Of a DNA stretch of 64,000 nt, positions 44,689 to 56,768 are shown one piece after another. Position numbers and translations under genes: made by a program. The notes beneath the pieces are model-generated. The model did not search any database and was not told the DNA's origin. It saw only the letters and a program-made list of their open reading frames with translations. Numbering within the stretch: the first letter of the stretch is position 1; each line of letters opens with the position of its first letter. This DNA comes from Buddleja alternifolia (taxonomy: Eukaryota; Streptophyta; Magnoliopsida; Lamiales; Scrophulariaceae), in the NCBI GenBank assembly GCA_019426215.1, contig WHWC01000106.1, positions 62,001 to 126,000 on the forward strand, read 5' to 3'.

Positions 44689-45481
44689 CATGGTTCGCCG
44701 GAATGGTCGTGGTGGTTGTCGCGGAGTCCACCGTTCCAGTTCCATGGCAATGTCACGGAACGGTCGCGGACGTTCCACAACTTTTTGGCTTAAATTGCTC
44801 AAAAATTATAAAAAAAAATTCCTAAAAATTTATAATTAGTAAATATTGTGTTGAATGTCTAATTTTCATATAGACACTGTTTAACTTATATTATAATAAA
44901 TAATATAATGATAAATCTATTTACGTTTGGGACACTCTGCACAAAGCATTTTCATAATTTATTTATATTGTAAAAGTTAAAAGGATAAAAGGAGAAAAAG
45001 ATATATTGTAAAAATTAAAAGGTTGAAAGGATAAACCTAATGCAGCATATCCAACCTAGTTTCTTCTCCAATGCGTCGACAACAAAACCCATTTTATTTC
45101 TCTCTCTTTTTCTATTGTATTTTGGATTGAACAAAAAGAGTTTATTTTGATTTTTTTTTTCCTGCTATGGGTTTCTTTGCCTATTGAAGATAATTAAGGT
45201 AAGAAATTTAAATACTTTAAGCTCAATTTACTGTTTTTGATTCTGTTTTTGCATGAATTTCATTCTTGTGCTTAGTTTTCTATCGCCGACATATCCACCG
45301 TTCCAGTCGTTCCATAGCCGAGAAAACGCAGGAACGGCCGCTACAAAACCGCATCTCGGCCGTATCGCCGTTTTTCGGCCGTTCCGGTGCGGTTTATATA
45401 CAAAAACGAGATGACCGGGAATTTTGAAACGGCAGGGCCGTTCCCGTTCCGGCTGCGAAAGCGGCGTTCCGGTGAACCATG
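44689..45481. mobile_element. GC-ended inverted-repeat MITE
   Basis: Ends catggttcgccggaa and the complement of ttccggtgaaccatg; both arms are rich in ggaacgg/ccgttcc. Flanks gttgtgat (44681-44688) and ggtgtgat (45482-45489) match at seven of eight, fitting an aged hAT-type duplication. Interior AT-rich. Confidence 0.65.
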
Positions 45482-45740
45482 GGTGTGATAGTGGATACAG
45501 GGACGAAAATCAGGAATTTAGGTTGGATGGATAATTAAAAAGGAAGAGACAAAATTAGATATTTATAAACTATGGATAACAAGATTTCAAATAAAAAATA
45601 TTCATAGGGTAAAGAAATTTTTTTTAAAGTTGAGGGTTGCAGGTGTCACCACCACTCCTCCCTAACTTCACTCCTGGTGGGTGGTCGAGCAGCCTCAGGG
45701 TTTAAGCGGTGCAGGTGGGGCGGTTTTATGCCAATCTCAT

Positions 45741-46120
45741 GTCATTGGTCTTAGTGCATTTAGGACCATTGAAATACATGGGGGTGGGTGGTTTTTATCA
45801 CTCAACTCCATATATTTCAATGGTCCGAGATGTATTATGACCAATGGTATGAAATTGACATAGAATTATCCGTGCAGGTGGTAAATGGGATGGGTGGCTA
45901 TAGTTCTTACTTCTTAGGGTTGGGGTACATGTCATTGGTCTTAGTGTATTTAGGACCATTGAAATACATGGGGGTGGGTGGTTTTTATCACTCAACTCCA
46001 TATATTTCAATGGTCCGAGATGTATTATGACCAATGGTATGAAATTGACATCGAATTATCCGTGCAGGTGGTAAATGGGATGGGTGGCTATAGTTCTTAC
46101 TTCTTAGGGTTGGGGTATAT
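45741..46120. repeat. 190-bp direct tandem duplication with internal palindrome
   Basis: Copies 45741-45930 and 45931-46120 differ at only a few bases. Within each, cattggtcttagtg ... accattgaaatacatgg is repeated inverted as ccatatatttcaatggt ... gaccaatg, so each copy can fold into a hairpin of ~40-bp arms. Confidence 0.88.
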
Positions 46121-46244
46121 GTTTTGCTGATAGTTTTGGGGGGTGGGGAGCTAGGTGTATTGTGGTGTAGACCCTCTTATTAAGCCCAACCAAAAGTGTT
46201 GTAGTTGTAATTCATCCACCATAAAGAATGAAGTAAAATTTAAT

Positions 46245-46610
46245 GGGATAATTGTAAAAAACCGATGTGTTAGTGCGAAATTGCAAAAAAACACCTATGT
46301 TAACGAAATAAACTAAACATGTGTTATTCAAAAGTCTGTAAAAAGTCACTTTTTGAAAAAAAAACGAGCGTATTTTTCATGTTTTCACCTTTAATGACAT
46401 GCTTCTTTGTCATTTACACACTCTCCAAACAAAATAAAAGGTAAAATAGTGTTGTTTCACCCAAAAACACATATTTCTTTCTATCTTTTTAACAAAAAGT
46501 GATTTTTTGCATATTTTTTAATAACACGTGGTGGTGTTTAGCCTATTTCGTTAATATAGGTGTTTTTTTGTAATTTCGCATTAATACAAGGGGATTTTTG
46601 TAATTATCTC
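46245..46610. mobile_element. MULE-like MITE, family A, copy 2
   Basis: 366 bp. Ends gggataattgtaaaaa and the complement of tttttgtaattatctc, with the family block gttaacgaaata. A perfect 9-bp duplication aaatttaat lies at 46236-46244 and 46611-46619. Confidence 0.85.
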
Positions 46611-46777
46611 AAATTTAATACTACTTTTGAGTAGGTACAGAATTAAATGTATATAGAGTTCAATATTAATTACTATTGGCAACTGTTTGGAAAGGTTTCT
46701 TCCACTTTGGTGGTTGGTACCAAATTCCAAATTCATTTTGTACAATAACCGCCTTATTTTAGGCCATCCTCAATTGC

Positions 46778-46944
46778 CATGATGGGGAAAATTCTATGTC
46801 ACACTAGTACCAATGGTCCCGGTATGGTGCATACCATTGGATTCCCCAATAAGGGGGGACATTTGCTAAAATACTCCCAGATCCAATAGTGTACACCACA
46901 TTCAAACCATTGATACGAGTGTGGCATAAAATTTTCTCATCATG
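46778..46944. mobile_element. Short inverted-repeat MITE
   Basis: Arms catgatggggaaaattctat and the complement of ataaaattttctcatcatg, then cacactagtaccaatgg mirrored as ccattgatacgagtgtg. No secure duplication. Confidence 0.6.
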
Positions 46945-47735
46945 ATGTGGCATAGAATGGCCCATCATGATGCGTTCTTTCATGGACCAAATAAGACTCG
47001 GTTGTAATTATATGAACCACCAAAATTACTGTTATTTTAAACTATATGAATTTTTTTTTTTAATAGAAACCGGTAATGTCAAATTAATCAAAATAAAATT
47101 ACATAAAAACCCTGGTGCCTCCGACTGATTTTTCTATAGAGCACCGGAAATCTTTTATGGTGTACTTTGCTCCTGTGTCTCCACTGAAAAATCAGATGGT
47201 GGGGGTGGAATTTGTGTAGGGGTGAGAAATGAAAACCACTTCACAAGGAGCATTGCTCCGAATCCACGATAATATTTCATGCATCCGAACTTCCGCTAAG
47301 CACACTAGAATGTCTTGCAAGAGCATGCATGAACCACTTTATTGTTTGTTACATTATTAAGAGTTAATTAATAACTAATGAGCAATTGTTAATAACAATC
47401 ACATTATGATGTATCTATAATCAATTAATAAACTACTATTAAATTAGACAAGAACAAATACACATGAAAATAGAACTCAAAGCGTTCTAGTCTTGAAATT
47501 TCAATTTTACCACTTGTACAATATTTTGTTGACTAATTCGATATCTTTTGTAACGGTTTATTTCATTTCACTCACTTTGGTGGCAGTCAACTATGTATAT
47601 GAATTAATATTAGATTTGTAAATAACAATGTCATAAAATGAAATGATAACATCATCATATATGAGTCAAACGACTCACAACTCATTTGGGTGCATACCCA
47701 CTTGGATGACATATAATGAACTCTTTTGTAACATA
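46945..47735. other. Intergenic, no feature seen
   Basis: No coding frame or terminal repeat recognised apart from loosely repeated catgatg motifs near the left edge. Confidence 0.45.
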
Positions 47736-47742
47736 TTTGAAC

Positions 47743-48625
47743 CAAGGTATTAAATTTAAGTATTGGTTTAGATTTAGGGATAGTAAATTTAAGAAAATTT
47801 TGCAAGAAATTTCGGGGTTATCCCAAATTTCAATTTCGATTTTAGAAAAATCATGAAAATTTATATAAATACTTGAAAATTTTCAATAAAACTTTGGGTA
47901 ACTTTAATTACCATAAGTATGAATCTTGTACATTAATAATCTTATATATATAATATATGTATAGTGAGTTTTGTTAAATAGTATGACTAAAATCTGCTGT
48001 GAATAATATAAAATAAATATAATTTGAGACTAAAGTAAACTAAATCTCATAGAAACTTCATTATTCATGGAGGGCTGAAATTAAGTTGCTATGATTGAAA
48101 CTTGAAAATGACACCATTTCAAGCTCATAAACATTACCTAAATGTTTTTTTCATCAAGTAATTTTTTTTTTCAAAAATTCAATTTAAAGAAAGTCTTATG
48201 CAGAAAGTATCATAGGTTTATTAAAGATAAGATTGATGAAATAATATTTCCTGAATTGCAATTTTTCAATTTTGTTATAAGCAAGTCTAATTGTAACATT
48301 TAATTGTAGGCCAAACTCTACAATAAATGTGTTTAATTTTGAAACTTAATTTTAAATATAAATACCTAAAATAAATAAATCTTACTCTAAATTTCGGGAA
48401 GTTTTGAGTTTCGGTCAAAATTTCGTTGGATATTTTAGAAAGTCATATAATATTATTTCAAATTTCGAAAAATTTCGGATTTGGAAAAAAATATCGGGAA
48501 ATTTCAAGAAATTTTGGGAGATATTCAAAAAAATTAGATTGAAAGTAAAATTTTGTTTCGGCATCCCCGAAAATCCAAAATTTTGATCGAAATTTCGGAA
48601 TTTCGGAAGATATTTAAGACCAATG
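47743..48625. mobile_element. AATTTCG-rich inverted-repeat MITE
   Basis: Ends caaggtattaaattt and the complement of atatttaagaccaatg, with aaatttcgg motifs in both arms. A 7-bp direct repeat tttgaac (47736-47742 and 48626-48632), 8 bp with one mismatch, fits a hAT-type origin. A similar partial sequence lies at ~55070-55215. Confidence 0.6.
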
Positions 48626-48866
48626 TTTGAACTCATCCCAAACCACCTAAGTGGGTGTCAACAATTGGATAATACAATGTGACATCACCGTTTCATTTTA
48701 ATTTCTTACATATCATGTATACATATATATATATATATATATCTAATTGTTCACAGACTTATCAGTTATCATCCATTTAAGAACTATCTAGTTGGTCGCA
48801 GAAGCTAAATTTTTAAACTTTAATTTTTAATGTAATTGCTTAGATTTAGAGTCAATTGAACTAGAC

Positions 48867-49964
48867 ATGAGCAAAGCTTATGATCGGGTGGAATGGGACT
48901 TTCTCGAATGGGTCCTTGGTAAGTTGGGGTTTGATGGGGGGTTTATCGCGCTTATTATGATGTGTGTGAGCTCGGTTACATATTCGTTTCTGCATATTGG
49001 TCAACAATTTGGTTATATTAGGCCTCAACGGGGTATCCGTCAAGGAGATCCGTTGTCACCATATCTATTCTTATTTTGTGCAGAGATTTTTAGCTGTCTT
49101 TTGCAGAAGGAGGAGGAGTGAGGAAATATCCGTGGAGTGGCGGATTGTAGGGGAGCACTGAGTGTCTCTCATTTGCTGTTTGCAGACGACACACTTATTT
49201 TTACACAGGCGTCAGAGGGGGCAATGGTGAGTATCAGGCGTGTTTTAGAGGTGTATGCTAACGCCTCGGGACAAGAAATTAACTTTCAGAAGTCCACTAT
49301 GGTATTTAGCAAAAATACACCAGAGGAGGTGCGGGGTCATTTAGCGGAGATTTTGGGAGTTAGGGTAGTTGACAAACATGATGTTTATCTTGGTTTGCCG
49401 GCTGTGGTGGGGAAATCAAAAAAAGAGGTATTTGCTAGTATCAGAGAGAAGGTGAGTGCAAAATTTCACGGGTGGAGTCCAAAACTTCTTCGCAAGCGGG
49501 GAAGGAAGTCTTGCTAAAAGAAGTTATTCAGTCAATCCCCACTTATGCAATGAGTTGTTTCCGTCTACCTGATTATCTCATTCAGGAGCTAGAATCGGCT
49601 ATGGCATCGTTTTGGTGGAATAATAGGGAGGCGAAAAAATCCATTGGGTGGCGTGGAGTAAACTGTGCCAGAAGAAATCTATTGGTGGGTTGGGATTCCG
49701 AAACTTGAAATGTTTCAACTTGGCGATGCTGGCAAAACAAGGGTGGCGACTTTTGCAGAACCCGAATTGTCTACTAAGTCGCATTCTCCGGGCTCGTTAC
49801 TATCCAAATTCTGATTTTCTTAATGCGACTATTGGTAATAACCCATCCTTTACGTGGAGATCGATTCATGCAGCCCGGGAGTTGGTGGACGCAGGATCAC
49901 TGTGGAGGGTTGGTAATGGAGCAGATATTCAAATTTGGCAAGATAAATGGCTGCCCCGAGATGG
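48867..49964 (+). pseudogene. LINE reverse transcriptase, 5' part
   Basis: Starts within the palm domain: [32 protein letters not shown] and the catalytic FADDTLIF, followed by KSTMVFSKNTP and YLGLPAVVGKSK and the thumb-like LAMLAKQGWRLLQNP. A TGA at 49119-49121 stands where Trp is usual, and frame changes lie near 49490 and 49670. The N-terminal endonuclease and ORF1 are absent through 5' truncation. Confidence 0.9.
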
Positions 49965-50505
49965 GGACTTTTTTAAAAAATAATATACTTTTTAATAATA
50001 ATTATATAAATAATACACAAATAATAACAGTTCCGAAAATAGCACAATACGCCATTATAAATGGCGTATCCATATGGGTATGCCATTCATAATGGCGTAG
50101 CCTGATGTTTTTTTTTTTTTAATAATGTTCTACCTGGATACTCAATTAGTAATGGAGTATCCAAGCACATACGTTTGACTGGGTACACCATTGTTAATGG
50201 CGTGCCCAAGCACAATTTTACTCACCAATCTTTTTTTTTATTCCTTTCTCTTTTTCTTTCTCTCTTCTTCCTCCCTCGTTCTCTCCGCTCTTCTGCTCCA
50301 TTTCTCCTCTCTGCTTCACCCACCATTATTCCTCTCATTTAGCATTTTATCCCTAAATTACAAGATAATTTTTTTTATTCTATGTTATTATTTTGTTGAA
50401 TATATTTTTGAGTTAGTTAATTATTTTAATTTAGAACTTATGGTTTAAATATTTATAATTTCTGTCAATTTGAACCCTAGTTTTCAATTTTAATTTTGAA
50501 TCAAA

Positions 50506-50763
50506 TTATGACCTAAGTTGCCCACACATGGTTAACAAATAAAAGCGGTAAAACCCCATTTGATGGAGGTTTTGTAATACTCGAAGATGTGGTAGAATAA
50601 AATCAGCGAATTTGACCATTTTAAAATAATGACCATCTGCTCGTCTGGTTCGCATTACTATATCACTCCTTGAAAATATTAACTCAGACCTGTGGCTTGC
50701 TTGATCCGTCAACAAACTAGGATTTACAGGCCCATATACATCACGACTGTATAAATTTGCCAT
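50506..50763 (-). pseudogene. Plant mobile domain (PMD) N-terminal fragment inside the MULE-like element
   Basis: 85 codons on the minus strand: YSRDVYGPVNPSLLTDQASH near residue 4 and HLRVLQNLHQMGFYRFYLL near 60. This matches the opening of plant mobile domain proteins, which typically have GP(I/V)(D/N)PS(V/L)L.DQ..H and then a conserved GF/GFYR segment. It ends in TAA where the family would go on, so it is a truncated or captured exon. PMD genes are often mobilised with transposons; this one sits wholly inside the element's TIRs. Confidence 0.6.
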
Positions 50764-50959
50764 CCTGCATTTATAAAGTATAACAAGTACAATTAGAATA
50801 TAATGAATTAATTAGATTATTATCCATTATTCTAAATACTAAAAACTCAAATTTATACCCAAATTATATCGTATCTAAGTTCAATAATCAACACTAAAAC
50901 TTGACTAAATTAATCAACACTTAAAAATTAAACATAAAAATTCAAAATCATAGCTAAAT

Positions 50960-51530
50960 GTTATACCAAAAAAAAGACACACATATACGGATTTTTTCGA
51001 TACCTATATGTGTGTCTTTTTTAACATGTTGTATTTTCTCACTCGGATATCGAAATAAATCAATTCTCATACCGTTACAAACTTTGTGAGTCAATCTACA
51101 TTTTTTGTGTTGAAGTCGAAGCCTGAAAATCACGAAAAAATATTTTTTTCCCGAAAAATCCGTATATGTGTGTCCTTGTTTTACTTATCATATTCCCTCA
51201 CTCAGGTATCGGAGTGAGTCCATTCTTATGTGGTTACAAAATTTATATAAAAATTTACAATTTATGTGTTCAAGTCAAAACTCAAAAATGAACGAAAAAA
51301 GGAAAAAAATGAGCTGGAAACATAGACAAAGTTATTATTTTTTAAAAAAAATTGCTCTAATGTGTCCTTTTTTACTTGTCATATTTCTTCACTCGGATAT
51401 CGGAATGAGTCGATTTTTGTGTGGTTACAAAGTCTATATGAAAGTCTACAATTAATATGTTCAAGTCGAAACTCAAAAATGCACAAAAGAAGAAGAAAAA
51501 TGAGTGGGAAATAAGGAAAAAAATAATTAT
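50960..51530. repeat. Three imperfect tandem units (~160-190 bp) in the MULE-like element
   Basis: Units start at about 51006, 51165 and 51360; each has tatgtgtgtc..ttttac, ctcactcggatatcg, tggttacaaa and ttcaagtcgaaactcaaaaa. An inverted half copy (acacatatacggatttttt) opens the block at ~50980. Confidence 0.75.
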
Positions 51531-51597
51531 TTAATTAATATATATAATATAAAAAAAAAATTATGCCCAGCTATATTTACAAAAAAAAAAAATTACA

Positions 51598-51655
51598 TTC
51601 CGCGCTACCCGAGCGCGGAATCTGCCCATTCCGCGTCCGGGCAGCGCGGAATGTG
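51598..51655. other. GC-rich palindromic patch
   Basis: attccgcgctacccgagcgcggaat and tccgcgtccgggcagcgcgga are two small palindromes inside otherwise AT-rich interior of the MULE-like element. Confidence 0.5.
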
Positions 51656-52117
51656 CTATTTTCTGCACCCAAATCTTTGTTGTATTATTTTCTTAATTTC
51701 GATTTATTAAATATATTATTTATTTAAAATTCTCGAGGAATAATGGTGGGTGAAACAAAGAGGAGAAATGGAGCAGAAGAGCGGAGACAACAATGGAGGA
51801 AGAAGAGAGAAAGAAGAAGAGAAAGGAAAAAAAAAAAAAAAGATTGGTGAGTAAAATTGTGCCTGGGTACGCCATTAACAATGGGGTACCCAGTCAAACG
51901 TATGTGCCTGGATACTCCATTAGTAATGGAGTATCCAGGAAGAACATTATTAAAAAAAAAAGAAACATCAGACTACGCCATTATGAATGGCGTACCCATA
52001 TGGATACGCCATTTATAATGGCGTATTGTGCTATTTTCGGAACTTTTATTATTTGTGTATTATTTATATAATTATTATTAAAAAGTACATAATTTTTAAA
52101 AAAAGTCCCTGAGATGG

Positions 52118-53370
52118 TAACTTCCGAGCACGTGTAAACCCACTTAGTCTTCCTTGCAATACTCGAGTGAGTGAGCTTATAGATGCTGAAGTAGGGTGGT
52201 GGGATACAGAGACTATTGAGCACGTTTTGGATCCGGACGATGCTCGATCCACTCTGTCTATTCCTTTGGAGCGACTACAGCACGAGGATAAGATCGTATG
52301 GCATTACACGAAATCGGGACAGTTCCTTGTACGCAGTGCTTATCATCTAGCTAGGGAGAGACATGCGAATGATGACCCGGGTCCTTCTCTAACCCGGCAA
52401 AATAAGGCTGATTCGTGGAGCTTTATTTGGAAAGCGAGGGTTCCGCCGAAGGTGAGGGTTTTTAGCTGGAGAGTTTGCAAGGATATTCTTCCAAATTTGT
52501 CCAATCTCTGTCGTCGCCATTTAAATGTCATTGAGTTATGTTCGGTGTGCAAAGGTAATGAAGAATCGACGATGCATGTCCTTCTTAGATGTCCGTATGC
52601 TCGAATGGTTTGGGGTTTATTGAATATAGCAAATGTATTGATCCAACATTCGAGCCTCACTCCAGAAAGATGGTTTAGGAAAGTACGTGTTTGCATGCAA
52701 GATGATCAGTTTAGTTTATTTCTTATAGTGTGCTGGATGTTGTGGTTTAATAGGAATAAAATTCTTATGGAGCAAAAAACAATGGCTCCAGATGTCCTTA
52801 TTGCCTCAGCTAGATCTATGGCAGTTGCGTTCATGGGCACTTTTGCCTCTGATGTGGTGGAAACAAGTAGGCTGGCAGATAGCAGATGGGTTCCACCGAG
52901 GAGGGATGTGGTAAAAGTGAACTTTGATGGAGCAACTTTTCAGGCGCTAAATGGCACAGGTGCGGGGATAATTGGCCGGAATTCTAATGGTTTGTGTTTA
53001 GCTTGGTGCACAAATTTTCGTCCATATCTGAGTGACCCTGAACAAGCAGAGGCGATGGCGGCTGTAGAGGCTCTTCGGTTCAGCCGTCGTATGGGGTGGC
53101 GAAGGATCCACGTTGAAGGGGGATTGTGCGAATCTGATTAGGAAACTCAATTCGCCTGATCTTGATTTGTCGACTATTGGCAATATTGTTCTTGATTTCA
53201 AAGCTTTAGTTCCGTTTTTTTATTATGTTTGCATTTCTTTTATTAGACGTTGTGGTAATCAAGTGGTTCACTTTTTAGCTCGGGAGGCTCGTATTGATCA
53301 AGAGTCTGTTCTTGACTTGCCCCCGCGTGCTCATGAGTCCTATATGTCTGATCTTGATATTTTGCAGTAA
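52118..53370 (+). pseudogene. LINE 3' part: zinc-binding reverse transcriptase tail and RNase H
   Basis: Continues the LINE frame. After WHYTKSGQFLVRSAYHL it has the plant zf-RVT module (WKARVPPKVRVFSWRVCKDIL, then CSVCKGNEESTMHVLLRCPYA), then an RNase H domain starting VKVNFDGATF. The frame is open from 52167 to 53141; a one-base shift near 53115 leads to the last piece (CANLIRKLNSPDLD, NQVVHFLAREA) ending in TAA at 53368-53370. An A tail follows ~28 bases later. Confidence 0.9.
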
Positions 53371-53417
53371 TAATATACCGTATTTTTCATATATATAAAA
53401 AAAAAGAGTCAATTGAA

Positions 53418-55544
53418 AGCTTTGATGGGTGTTTCTAAAAAAAAAGAGAGCACAATTTAATAAAAAAAAAAGTGATATCGAGAACAATAATATAATATAG
53501 AATGCTTTATGTCATTTGTACTTCACGTGGCTTAGATTGTACACCGTGTATCATGAACTGGAATTAACATTATTTCTGAATGCTCTTATTATACGAATAA
53601 ATATATATATATATATAATATACACATGCATAGTATTTTAATTTTGATATGTTAAAGGAAAATAAGCACAAACCAAAGACTAATTGAGCTAAAGTGGCTA
53701 AAATGTTTAGTAAATTTTATTATTGAAGAATTCATGGTTTAAAATTACGCAGCAACTTATGGGTAAATCCGATTTACATGTTGTTTGACCCAAGAAGAAA
53801 ACTATTTAAATGTATCACGTTATTCATGTTATTTTTATATTTTATGTAGTGTGTGGACAGTGGATTTACTAGTAAATCATATCATGGTAGATATGTTAAT
53901 ATAATAATGTAGGCAACATATTAAAATTCTCATTAAATGATTAGTATGAACTGCAATTTCTTGTGAATTTAGGAAATTCTGGGCAAAACGTCATGCAATG
54001 ATTTTGGCAAAGGTCCACAATACAATTATTTTGATAATGATAGGCTTTGTATGGTTAGGAATTTAGAAAATATTTTCATTTTTTAGATCACAAAAAAATG
54101 AAAATGCACTGTTCAAGCCAAATTCTGCAGAAAATATTCAAATTTTAAATACTACTATACATTCCCCTGTATAACAACCAATCATTTCATCATTTCAATC
54201 ACTTCACAATCTTTCATCATTAATTACACTATCACACTATTCAACTCATTCTTTTTCTTACTTTATCATATTTTATATTATAAAAATTCATATTCAATTT
54301 TTTAAATATTCAAATTATTATTATTTAATAATATTTAATAATATATAAACTCATTCTCTTTCTTACTTTATCATATTTTATATTATAAAGATTCATCAAT
54401 TTTTTAAATATTCCAATTATTATTATTAAATAATATTTAATAATATATAATTCGAATAATAGGAAAAAAAATATTTTTAAAAAAGTACGAAAATGCACAT
54501 TACATATCTTTTATAATGTTATTTTAAATTTGAAGATTATATTAAAATTATTATATTATTAATTGAATATTAGTTATATAAAAAGCACAAAAGTTAATAA
54601 TTTATCAAAATTCTAATTATTGTCAACTAATTCAAATCCATTTTTTATAGTGTAAAAGTGAGTATGAGCAATATATCTTACAAAATAATATGTAAATAAG
54701 CCGTATTTATTCTCCTGAATAATTTATTTCGTATTGTACCTATATACGCATAAATTTGTTTATTTTCGTTCTCGTATTTGTTAATTGAGTTTTTCACTGT
54801 AACTTTCGTCAAAAATTCATAATAAATACCAACTGAATCTGGATTGTTTCATTTTGGTTCTAACTTGGTACTTATTAGGGGTGCCCACGAGCCGAGCTCG
54901 AGCCGAGTCTCCCCGAATTTCTCATGAGATTTGATTATTATCTTACTATCAAATTATATTTATTTCATATTTTTCGCAATAATTTTTAGTGATATTATTT
55001 AACAAATTCATTATCCATATTTTATATATAGAATATTATTGATGTAAAAGATGCATAAGTATGATAATTAAAGTTACCCAAAATTTTATTGTAAATTTTC
55101 AAATATTTTTATAAATTTTCATGATTTCTTTAAAGTTGAAACCGAAATTTTGAATATTCCCAAAATTTCTATAAATTTATTACACTAATATTTATCCCAA
55201 AACCGAAATTTAAGACCTTGAATATAACATTATTACTTATTAGATCTATATCAGGTAATCAATTAATAGAAATTCATTTAATGTTCTTACAGTGATCACG
55301 ATAAGCTAACATGAATTCACTTTTGTAGTGTCCCCTCCCCCCCCCCCAGTAAATAACATAAGAGTTACTCAAATATTTGTGACAAGGCAAGAAAGCTGTG
55401 TTGACATTCTGACCATACACACACGTTAACTTGTGCGAATTGAATTAATCATTCATATTTATGTTAACGCTTTTTTTTGACTTCTTTACATTCGTCATCG
55501 AGATAATCATTAAAACCAACCATAGGTAGGACCAAAAATAATAA

Positions 55545-55576
<32 letters not shown>

Positions 55577-55893
55577 GAAGGAAAAACAAAACACAGATGA
55601 GATGAAGACTTTTACGGCCTTACCAAACAACTTGAAGAAGTCATCAACTTGAGTATTATATATCTTGTACGTGCAATTTGATTATTGATATTGAAATCTT
55701 GAAAATAGACAACGAATCTACATCCTTGAAGTTGATTACAAACAATTAAGTCTTGTTTGATTCTTGAATTTTGGTATAAAGAAATAATTAGTTTGGTTGT
55801 ATAAGGGAAATTAAAATAATAGAATTAAGAGGGAGATGTTGTGTTGAAATTTTAAGAGATTGGGATGATATTTTTTATTTCTCATTTTTTTTA
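53418..55893. other. AT-rich intergenic with small repeats
   Basis: No gene seen. It holds a ~104-bp direct duplication (54242-54345 and 54346-54450, attctctttcttactttatc type), a truncated GAGCTC MITE terminus (54877-54915), an AATTTCG-like patch (55070-55215) and an (AT)n run (55548-55576). ggctttgtatggttagga at 54043 resembles a Harbinger-type terminus without a visible partner. Confidence 0.5.
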
Positions 55894-56014
55894 TTTGTTG
55901 TTTGATTCAAGTAAATTGTTAGGGAAAGAAAAAGAAAACACAAACAAAATTATTTTTTATTGTTTGCTTACTAAAGAAAATGAAAAGGAAAAGAAAATGG
56001 GAAAAAAAAACTTA

Positions 56015-56768
56015 GGCCCAAATCGGTTGGTAATCTCTACCATAAAAATATATTTTTTAGAGATTTTTTTTTCTCTAAATAACTTGTTTGTTTGACACAT
56101 CATAAAAAAAAAAATTAACCATAGGGTTGTGGTGGAGTGGCAAGACTCCTCCTCCTTTAACCAACAGGTCGAGGGTTCGATCCTCACCTTTGGGAATTGA
56201 AAGAATTTTTGTGGCCAGCAGTTTCACCCTTTGAGGTGCAAGCCATCTGCGAAAGGGATTAGTCACTGCGGTCGGCGGTGAAAACCCTTGGGAAATCAAA
56301 AACCAAAAAAAAAAAATTAAAAAAATCTCAAAATTCTAGATAATTTTGAAGAAATTCTTGCAAAAAAGGAGAAAGAAATAGATTTTTACTATTCATGATC
56401 TGACAGTTCACCCATCGACTAAAAATATCTATTCCTGCTATTTCTCAATACCAAGAGTCAAATTAATCACATATTCTAAAGAAAAATAATGCAACGTGCA
56501 AAATAAGATCAATTTTACCTATTTTTTAAGTCTAATTCGATAAGTTTGACTAAAAAATGTTAATGAAAAATTATATCTAAATATCAATCCAAACAAATTT
56601 CTTACAACAAAAAACGCATCACATCAATTATAATCATTGCATGCTTCTCTCTAAAAAAAGTCATCCTAACACGCTTTTAACATCACATTTCTTATCCCTA
56701 AAAGTAATTTTTCTCACTTTTATGACGAAAAAAGTTCCTGCAAAATGGATATATCATCTAATTAAACC
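56015..56768. mobile_element. Tourist-like MITE, copy 2 (contains a SINE)
   Basis: Ends ggcccaaatcggttgg and the complement of atcatctaattaaacc, flanked by TTA (56012-56014 and 56769-56771). It is the inverted counterpart of 30227-30712; the alignment is broken only by the SINE at 56119-56304. Confidence 0.78.
56119..56304 (+). mobile_element. tRNA-derived SINE inserted in a Tourist-like MITE
   Basis: A box gttgtggtggagtggc and B box aggtcgagggttcgatcc lie near the 5' end, then a non-tRNA body and an A tail. A-rich flanks (aaaaaaaaaaatta type) form the probable target duplication. It is not a tRNA gene: there is no acceptor stem or anticodon arm. Confidence 0.8.

Larger units (their letters stand above)
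49965..52108. mobile_element. MULE-like element with ~370-bp TIRs
   Basis: Left end ggacttttttt and right end aaaaaaagtcc begin TIRs that stay highly similar to ~50340 and ~51735. The 9-bp duplication reads ccgagatgg (49956-49964) and ctgagatgg (52109-52117), one mismatch. Each TIR holds several perfect short palindromes such as acgccattataaatggcgt. The interior carries a plant mobile domain fragment and a tandem repeat block. Confidence 0.92.
48861..53404 (+). mobile_element. 5'-truncated L1-type LINE, split by a MULE-like element
   Basis: A 13-bp duplication agagtcaattgaa (48848-48860 and 53405-53417) and a short A tail mark the ends. It starts inside the reverse transcriptase and runs through the C-terminal RNase H. 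The frame is open again, exactly, when the 2144-bp insertion at 49965-52108 and one 9-bp duplication are taken out. Confidence 0.9.

Noticed and set aside
56119..56190. tRNA gene
   Set aside because: A and B boxes are present but no cloverleaf; an A tail and direct repeats show a SINE.
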